From Sebastes aleutianus (Eukaryota > Chordata > Actinopteri > Perciformes > Sebastidae), in the NCBI GenBank assembly GCA_916700875.1, contig CAKAKS010000001.1, positions 15,231,000 through 15,294,999 of the forward strand: a stretch of DNA of 64,000 nt, given 5' to 3'. The notes under the pieces were generated by a model, which saw only the letters and a program-made list of their open reading frames with translations, was not told the DNA's origin and did no database searches. Shown one piece after another: positions 56,620 to 64,000 of this stretch (within the stretch, counting starts at the first letter, position 1; every line of letters starts with the position of its first letter). Made by a program: the position numbers and the translations under genes.

Positions 56620-59058
56620 ATGGCGTGTGGACTACCACCCTACTCCCGGTGCGTAAAATGGCGCTTTGGCTGCGGACAGGATTGGAAGCTTCTGTTGTTC
56701 CTTTTTTATCTCAACCATATGGTCAGCGGACATATCCGATATTCAATCCCGGAGGAGATGAAGAAGGGCTCTCTAATCGGTAATGTAGCGCAGGACCTTG
56801 GTTTGGATCTGAAGAGGCTCCGTTCCGGTCGGGCCCGTATCGTGACCGGAGAAAACATCCAGTACACCGAGCTGAAGGCAGACAAAGGGACGCTGGTAGT
56901 GAATGAGAGAATAGACCGAGAGCAGCTTTGTGGAGACGTAACGCCGTGTAGCTTCAGCTTTGAGGTGATTTTAGAAAACCCGATGGAGTTGCATCAAATT
57001 ACAGTTGAAATAACAGACATAAATGATCATTCGCCCGTTTTCAAAAGAAATAGCATCAATTTTGAAATCAGCGAATCAGCAAATGCTGGCGCTCGTTTTA
57101 CATTGTCGAGTGCAGAAGACCCAGATGTGGGCATCAATGGACTGAGAGAATATTTTCTAAGCGAGAATGAGAATTTTGTTCTGAAACAAAACTCTAATGC
57201 AGATGGAAAGAAATATGCAGAGATGGTGCTTCAGAAGCCATTAGACAGAGAGACCAACCCTAATCTGTCTCTGAAGCTAATAGCTGTAGACGGTGGAACT
57301 CCGCAGAGATCTGGTACAGTAAATATAGATATAACTGTTCTTGATGCCAATGATAATTCACCAGTATTCAATCAGTCTGTGTACAAAGCTACAGTTATGG
57401 AGAATTCTCCCAGAGATACTTACGTTACCACTGTTAATGCAAGTGACGCAGATTCCGGCTCAAATAGTATTGTAACTTATTATTTTTCAGATCTCAGCAG
57501 TGGTCTCAGTGATTTATTTACAGTTGATGAAAAGAGTGGTATCATTTTAATCAGAGGTTTAATTGATTATGAAAAAGACAAAAAGTATGAACTAAGAATC
57601 GAGGCAAAAGATCAGGGAGGTTTAACGGATTCAAGTAAAGTGATAATTGAAGTAACTGATGTAAATGACAACGCCCCTATCATCAGCGTCATGTCATTCA
57701 CTAGTCCTGTATCAGAAGACTCTCCTCCTGCTACAACTATTGGCATTATAAATGTAAAAGACCTCGATTCAGGTGATAACGGACAGGTAAACTGTAAAAT
57801 AGAACAAAATGCACCTTTCAAGATAAAATCCAATTTAAGAAATTACTATACTTTGGTAACAGATACTGTATTAGATCGTGAAAGTGTTTCAGAGTATAAC
57901 ATCACTGTTGTTGCGACAGATGCAGGAATGCCTCCTCTCTCGACAAAAAGAACCTTTCATTTAAAGGTCTCTGATGTGAACGATAATGCTCCAGTGTTTT
58001 CACAAAGTGTTTACAACGCGTTTATTGCAGAGAATAACTCTCCAGGTGTTTCTGTTCTCACGCTGAGGGCTAAAGATCCTGATGAAAACCAAAACGCCCG
58101 TATATCTTACATTCTGGAAGATATTAATATCGGAGGATCTCCAGTTTCAGGATATGTTTCTATAAATGCAGAAAGCGGAGTGATACATGCAGTGCGCACA
58201 TTTGATTATGAGCAAATCAAACAGCTGCTGTTCGTGGTGAAAGCGCAGGATGGAGGTTCCCCTCCACTCAGTAGCAACGTGACTGTGAAATTAATGATCC
58301 AGGACCAGAACGATAACCCCCCTCAGGTTCTGTATCCAGTCCAGACTGGTGGCTCTCTGGTGGCTGAAATGGTGCCTCGTTCAGCTGATGTGGGCTATCT
58401 GGTCACTAAAGTGGTGGCTGTTGATGTGGACTCTGGACAGAATGCCTGGCTCTCCTATAAACTGCAGAAAGCCACAGACAGGGCGCTGTTTGAAGTGGGC
58501 TTACAGAATGGAGAAATAAGAACTATCCGCCAAGTCACTGATAAAGATGCTGTGAAACAAAGACTGACTGTTATAGTGGAGGACAACGGGCAGCCCTCTC
58601 GTTCAGCTACAGTCATTGTTAACGTGGCGGTGGCGGACAGCTTCCCTGAAGTGCTGTCTGAGTTCACTGACTTTACACATGACAAGGAGTACAATGACAA
58701 CCTGACTTTCTACTTAGTGTTGGCTCTGGCTGTAGTCTCCTTTCTCTTCATCACGTGTTTAGTGGTTATTATATCAGTGAAGATCTACAGGTGGAGACAG
58801 TCTCGCGTCCTGTATCACTCCAGTCTTCCTGTGATTCCATATTATCCACCACGTTACTCAGATACTTTGGGGACAGGGACTCTCCAACACGTGTACAACT
58901 ACGAGGTGTGCAGGACGACTGACTCCAGAAAGAGTGACTGTAAGTTTGGAGGAGCCGGTAGTCAGAACGTGCTGATAATGGACCCCAGTTCTACAGGGAC
59001 GATGCAGCGGATACAGAGTGAGAAGAGCATCCTGGACGAACCAGACTCTCCTCTAGAG
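56620..59058 (+). CDS. pcdhg: V12: clustered protocadherin variable exon, array 2, subfamily 3
   Basis: Variable exon of 813 codons. The start is the ATG giving MACGLPPYSR, in good context (G at -3 and +4); the frame runs upstream only to a TTG. Signal peptide 1-37 (LLLFLFYLNHMVSG), then HIRYSIPEEM. EC1 has CGDVTPC and ends DINDHSP. EC2 has SENENFVLKQN, EC3 has SDLSSGLSDLF, EC4 has EQNAPFKIKSN, EC5 has EDINIGGSPVSG. EC6, helix (about 698-720), tail and donor GAG|GTCAGT are the shared array 2 sequence. An out-of-frame ATG at 56574 starts a frame that overlaps this start and runs to 56783. V12 has PPATTIG in EC4 and AVRTFDYEQ in EC5 where V13 has G and S. Confidence 0.95.
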
Positions 59059-59770
59059 GTCAGTTAAATAATGTAGCTTCGTCTCTCTGCCTCCATTCCT
59101 CCTTCTGCGTTTAGTTACATTGATAGTGAAGTGCTGCAAGCTACAATGTCGTGTTCAGCACCATGGACAGCACCTCGCTTTGCATTACATGATAGGAATA
59201 CTGCTGTATTCATATTTAAATTATATTACCCTTCATTCTTAGTTAGTTAGATGCTGTTTTATTGTTTCACACACACATTGTTTTGACTTTGTTGCATTTT
59301 TGAGCTTCTAATTTTGCTTGTACATTGATGATGATCTCCAGTCTCTTAACATGCATTAACTCGTGATTGTTGTAAAAACAAAATGGGTGCACGTGACTTA
59401 AATGAATGTGACAATCAAATGCTGCTTTCACTGCTCTCATTTTACATCAGATAGTTTTACCAAGCCCCTTGTGTTTTCTTTTTCAGTGCTTCCCCAAAGC
59501 TTGATAGAATTGTAGTCGTATTTTATTTTTGATAATTTGTCTATTGCCATGCTATTTCTATTCTAATATTTGCATATTTTTTTAGAGGTAATATTGCATA
59601 AGAACCGAATGATTATAATACTCACAGTGAGATTATTTTCTATTTTAAAACTTTTTTGCGGAATATTTGTTGAAATATGTTTTAGATTATTGTTATTATG
59701 CACTAATCAATTTTAATCAACCACTTAATATTTCCAGAAATAATTCTATGTTGCATGTTGTTACTGATTT
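59059..59770. other. V12-V13 spacer
   Basis: About 710 bp, near-identical to the V11-V12 spacer, with an NRSE. No coding sequence. Confidence 0.8.
59154..59174 (+). promoter_or_regulatory. RE1/NRSE-like element downstream of V12
   Basis: Same 21-mer as after V11, 19 of 21 to consensus, 96 bp past the donor. Confidence 0.75.
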
Positions 59771-59800
59771 TGGACTCTAAGAGACGCTGTAGGTCAATCT
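59771..59800 (+). promoter_or_regulatory. Pcdh promoter conserved element (CSE) of V13
   Basis: GGACTCTAAGAGACGCTGTA, CGCT core at 59785-59788, about 274 bp upstream of the V13 ATG. Confidence 0.8.
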
Positions 59801-60058
59801 AACATATTCTCTGCTACATTACCACACAGTCCCCTCCCTTAGCACCGTGGTGTATGAGAGAAAAGGAGGTAGTGTTCAGTATGTGGGCTGACATTCGAGG
59901 AAAACACAGTCGCATCAATTGATATCTCCTGTCAGATATATACAGTAAATTGAAAAAGCATTTATTTTTCTTTAGAGGTACATTCAGTGGATTTCTATAA
60001 TTAAGAATACGTATGGTGCTTGGATCTTTGGAGCATATTTTCGTGTTTTTCTTCTGCT

Positions 60059-62497
60059 ATGGCGTGTGGACTACCACCCTACTCCCGGTGCGTAAAATGG
60101 CGCTTTGGCTGCGGACAGGATTGGAAGCTTCTGTTGTTCCTTTTTTATCTCAACCATATGGTCAGCGGACATATCCGGTATTCAATCCCTGAGGAGATGA
60201 AGAAAGGCTCTCTAATCGGTAACGTAGCACAGGACCTTGGTTTGGATCTGAAGAGGCTCCGTTCCGGGCGGGCCCGTATCGTGACCGGAGAAAACATCCA
60301 GTACACCGAGCTGAAGACAGACAAAGGGACGCTGGTAGTGAATGAGAGAATAGACCGAGAGCAGCTTTGTGGAGACGTAACGCCGTGTAGCTTCAGCTTT
60401 GAGGTGATTTTAGAAAACCCGATGGAGTTACATCAAATAACAGTTGAAATAACAGACATAAATGATCATTCACCCGTTTTCAAAAGAAATAGCATCAATT
60501 TTGAAATCAGCGAATCAGCTAATGCTGGCGCTCGTTTTCCATTGACGCGTGCAGAAGACCCAGATGTGGGTGTCAATGGACTCAGAGAATATTTTCTAAG
60601 TGAGAATGAGAATTTTGTTCTGAAGCAAATCTCTAATGCAGATGGAAAGAAATATGCAGAGATGGTGCTTCAGAAGCCATTAGACAGAGAGACCAATCCT
60701 AATCTGTCGCTAAAGCTAATAGCTGTAGACGGTGGAACTCCGCAGAGATCTGGTACAGTAAATATAGATATAACTGTTCTTGATGTTAATGATAATGCGC
60801 CTGTATTCAATCAGTCTGTGTACAAAGCTACAGTAATGGAGAACTCTCCCAGAGATACTTACGTTAACACTGTTAATGCAAGTGACGCAGATTTCGGGTC
60901 GAATAGTATTGTAACCTATTATTTTTCAGATCTTGACAGTGGTCTCAGTGATTTATTTACAGTAGATGAAAAAACTGGTATAATTTTAATCAGAGGATTA
61001 GTTGATTATGAAAAAGACAAAAAGTATGAACTAAGAATCGAGGCAAAAGATCAGGGAGGTTTGACAGATTCAAGTAAAGTGATAATTGAAGTTACTGATG
61101 TAAATGACAACGCCCCTATCATCAGCGTCATGTCATTCACTAGTCCTGTATCAGAAGACTCTCCTCCTGGTACAACTATTGGCATTATAAATGTAAAAGA
61201 CTTGGATTCAGGTGATAACGGACAGGTAAACTGTAGAATAGAACAAAATGCACCGTTCAAGATTAAATCCAATTTAAGAAATTACTATACTTTGGTAACA
61301 GATACTGTATTAGATCGTGAACTTGTTTCAGAGTATAACATCACTGTTGTTGCGACAGATGCAGGAATGCCTCCTCTCTCGACAAAAAGAACCTTTCATT
61401 TAAAGGTCTCTGATGTGAACGATAATGCTCCAGTGTTTTCAGAAAGTGTTTACAATGCGTTTATTGCAGAGAATAACTCTCCAGGTGTTTCTGTTCTCAC
61501 TGTTAGGGCTAAAGATCCTGATGAAAACCAAAACGCCCGTATATCTTATATTCTGGAAGATATTAATATCGGTGGATCTCCAGTTTCAGGATATGTTTCT
61601 ATAAATGCAGAAAGCGGAGTGATACATGCAGTGCGCTCATTTGATTATGAGCAAATCAAACAGCTGGTTTTCGTCGTAAAAGCGCAGGATGGAGGTTCCC
61701 CTCCACTCAGTAGCAACGTGACTGTTAAATTAATAGTCCAGGACCAGAATGACAACCCTCCTCAAGTTCTGTACCCAGTCCAGACTGGTGGCTCTCTGGT
61801 GGCTGAAATGGTGCCTCGTTCAGCAGATGTGGGCTATCTGGTCACTAAAGTGGTGGCTGTTGATGTGGACTCTGGACAGAATGCCTGGCTCTCCTATAAA
61901 CTGCAGAAAGCCACAGACAGGGCGCTGTTTGAAGTGGGCTTACAGAATGGAGAAATAAGAACTATCCGCCAAGTCACTGATAAAGATGCTGTGAAACAAA
62001 GACTGACTGTTATAGTGGAGGACAACGGGCAGCCCTCTCGTTCAGCTACAGTCATTGTTAACGTGGCGGTGGCGGACAGCTTCCCTGAAGTGCTGTCTGA
62101 GTTCACTGACTTTACACACGACAAGGAGTACAATGACAACCTGACTTTTTACTTAGTGTTAGCTCTGGCTGTAGTCTCCTTCCTCTTCATCACGTGTTTA
62201 GTGGTTATTATATCAGTGAAGATCTACAGGTGGAGACAGTCTCGCGTCCTGTATCACTCCAGTCTCCCTGTGATTCCATATTATCCACCACGTTACTCAG
62301 ACACTTTGGGGACAGGGACTCTCCAACACGTGTACAACTACGAGGTGTGCAGGACGACTGACTCCAGAAAGAGTGACTGTAAGTTCGGAGGAGCCGGTAG
62401 TCAGAACGTGCTGATAATGGACCCCAGTTCTACAGGGACGATGCAGCGGATACAGAGTGAGAAGAGCATCTTGGATGAACCAGACTCCCCTCTAGAG
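60059..62497 (+). CDS. pcdhg: V13: clustered protocadherin variable exon, array 2, subfamily 3
   Basis: Variable exon of 813 codons starting MACGLPPYSR, the close paralogue of V12 with the same layout and domain positions. Differences from V12 are mostly in EC2 and EC3: GARFPLTRAED for GARFTLSSAED, DVGVNG, LKQIS, DVNDNAP at the EC2-EC3 linker for DANDNSP, NTVNASDADFGSN, SDLDSGLSDLF, and IRGLVDYEK. EC5 has SESVYNA and KLIVQDQNDN. EC6 to tail are the shared array 2 sequence. The splice donor is GAG|GTTGGT, unlike the GTCAGT of V8-V12, with loss of the usual A at position 4 of the intron. The overlapping upstream frame seen at V12 starts here at 60013 but stops early at 60190. Confidence 0.95.
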
Positions 62498-63236
62498 GTT
62501 GGTTAAATAATGTAGCTTCGTCTCTCTGCCGTTATTTCTCTTTCTGTGTTTAGTTACATTGATAGTGAAGTGCTGCACGCTATACCGTCCTGTTCAGCAC
62601 CATGGACAGCACCTCACTTTGCAGCACTTGGTAGGAATACTGCTGTATTCATATTCAAAGTATGTCACCATTTACTCTCAGTTAGTGATGTGCTATTATA
62701 TTGTTCCACACACACATTGCTTTGGCTTCGTTATATTTTGCGTTACACGGCTTGCTAGTTTTTGAATGTGCTAGTGCAGTGTGGGTGATCTCATGAGTCT
62801 CTTTATAGGCTTTCACCAGTGAATTGATTGTTGAAAAAATTGTTAGCAGGTGACTTTAATTATTTTACTGACAATCAAAATTGTTCCTTTCACTGCTCTT
62901 ATTTAACATCAACCATCTTTACCAAACTCATTGCGGTTTCTTCCCCAGTACTTCCACGAGTTTTTATGATACTGTATATTTGTAGTGATATGTTGTTTTT
63001 GTTAGTTTGTGTGACGTGTACGGCAATGTTGTTTCTTTTTACATATTTAAATATTCCAGAGTAAATTTCATAAATACATCATTATACTATAACTCAGGTT
63101 CAGTTAATTTTTTTCATTTATTTGTGGATAGTTTGTTGAATTATTATTCAGATTGTTTTGATATTGCAGCAATCATATTTATTCAACCACTAAATATTTC
63201 CAGGAATAATTATATGTTGCATGTTGTTACTGATTT
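62498..63236. other. V13-V14 spacer
   Basis: About 740 bp, a diverged version of the V12-V13 spacer, with an NRSE. Short open frames at 62546-63246 show no domain. Confidence 0.8.
62593..62613 (+). promoter_or_regulatory. RE1/NRSE-like element downstream of V13
   Basis: Same 21-mer as after V11 and V12, 19 of 21, 96 bp past the donor. It is unchanged although the surrounding spacer has diverged. Confidence 0.75.
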
Positions 63237-63266
63237 TAGACTCTAAGAGACGCTGTAGGTCAATCT
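63237..63266 (+). promoter_or_regulatory. Pcdh promoter conserved element (CSE) of V14
   Basis: TAGACTCTAAGAGACGCTGT then AGGTCAATC, CGCT core at 63251-63254, about 276 bp upstream of the V14 ATG. Confidence 0.8.
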
Positions 63267-63526
63267 AACATATTCTCTGGTACATTACCACACAGTCCCC
63301 TCCCTTAGCACCGTGGCGTATGAGAGAGAAAGGAGGTAGTGTGCAGTATGCTGGCTGACATTCGAGGAAAACACAGTCGCATCAATTGATATCTCCTGTC
63401 AGATATATACAGTAAATTGAAAAAGCAATCTTTTTTTTCTTTAGAGGTACATTGAGTGGGTTTCTTTTATCGGAATACGTGGGGTGCTTGGATCTTTGGA
63501 ACATATTTTCGTGTTTTTCTTCTGCT

Positions 63527-64000
63527 ATGGCGTGTGGACTACCACCCTACTCCCGGTGCGTAAAATGGCGCTTTGGCTGCGGACAGGATTGGAAGCTTCT
63601 GTTGTTCCTTTTTTATCTCAACCATATGGTCAGCGGACATATCCGGTATTCAATCCCGGAGGAGATGAAGAAGGGCTCTCTAATCGGTAATGTAGCACAG
63701 GACCTCGGTTTGGATCTGAAGAGGCTCCGTTCTGGTCGGGCCCGTATCGTGACCGGAGAAAACATCCAGTACACCGAGCTGAAGGCAGACAAAGGGACGC
63801 TGGTAGTGAATGAGAGAATAGACCGAGAGCAGCTTTGTGGAGACGTAACACCGTGTAGCTTCAGCTTTGAGGTGATTTTAGAAAACCCGATGGAGTTGCA
63901 TCAAATTACAGTTGAAATAACAGACATAAATGATCATTCGCCTACGTTCAAAAGAAATAGCATCGATTTTGAAATCAGTGAATCAGCTAATGCTGGTGCT
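63527..64000 (+). CDS. pcdhg: V14: clustered protocadherin variable exon, array 2, subfamily 3 (3' truncated by window)
   Basis: First 158 codons of a variable exon, open to the window edge. It starts MACGLPPYSR as V12 and V13 do, with the same signal peptide (1-37), HIRYSIPEEM, EC1 with CGDVTPC and linker DINDHSP. The visible part of EC2 reads TFKRNSIDFEISESANAGA, with SPTF and SID where V12 and V13 have SPVF and SIN. EC2 to tail lie outside, so intactness cannot be judged. The upstream out-of-frame ATG of V12 and V13 is GTGGGG here, so this leader lacks that overlapping frame. The promoter element is intact. Confidence 0.92.
   Translation, partial: MACGLPPYSRCVKWRFGCGQDWKLLLFLFYLNHMVSGHIRYSIPEEMKKGSLIGNVAQDLGLDLKRLRSGRARIVTGENIQYTELKADKGTLVVNERIDREQLCGDVTPCSFSFEVILENPMELHQITVEITDINDHSPTFKRNSIDFEISESANAGA

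Noticed and set aside
56574..56783. Out-of-frame 69-codon frame at V12 as a protein gene
   Set aside because: The V13 copy has a premature stop and the V14 copy has no ATG, so the protein is not maintained.

Overview
The window comes from a teleost fish genome, probably a percomorph, and lies inside a clustered protocadherin (Pcdh) locus. All genes read on the + strand. Each is one large exon of about 2.4 kb coding for a signal peptide, six cadherin repeats (EC1-EC6), a transmembrane helix and a short cytoplasmic tail. Each ends in frame at a phase-0 splice donor. These are the variable first exons of a Pcdh array. The shared constant exons to which they are spliced are not in the window. Cadherin calcium motifs (DxNDN, LDRE, DxD), the C-X5-C loop in EC1, CpG-rich coding DNA in AT-rich spacers, fish interspersed repeats and long CA/TG tracts all support this. 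I infer gamma-type (pcdhg) from the tails; other gene names are possible for the left-hand group.

Layout. Array 1 (1-30.5 kb) has six exons, V1-V6, with spacers of about 3 kb and tails carrying PPNYADVDGTGTL and TTGSRTSDFKF. V7 (33.5-35.9 kb) is a diverged single exon standing between long non-homologous spacers with a TG tract of about 177 bp and a GA minisatellite. A 6.7 kb spacer follows, with fish repeats and a decayed variable exon at 41.0-41.5 kb. Array 2 (42.7 kb to the end) has V8-V14 with spacers of about 0.7-1.0 kb and tails carrying PPRYSDTLGTGTL and TTDSRKSDCKF. V8 is unique, V9-V11 form one subfamily and V12-V14 another. V1 is cut by the left edge and V14 by the right edge.

Regulation. 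About 190-240 bp upstream of most starts is a conserved element with a CGCT core, matching the known Pcdh promoter element (CSE), which in mammals binds CTCF. Just downstream of nearly every splice donor is a close match to the RE1/NRSE element bound by the neuronal repressor REST. It lies on the minus strand after array 1 exons and on the plus strand, almost exactly 96 bp from the donor, after array 2 exons. V7 has none nearby. So each unit looks like promoter element, exon, donor, NRSE.

Evolution. The arrays show strong paralogue homogenisation. In array 1, EC2 and everything from EC4 on are nearly identical. In array 2, EC6, membrane helix and tail are. V3 looks like a product of unequal crossover, V5 has lost its normal 3' end, and relic exon fragments lie in four array 1 spacers. 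I found no gene other than protocadherins. The system is a known family; the novelty is in its local architecture.
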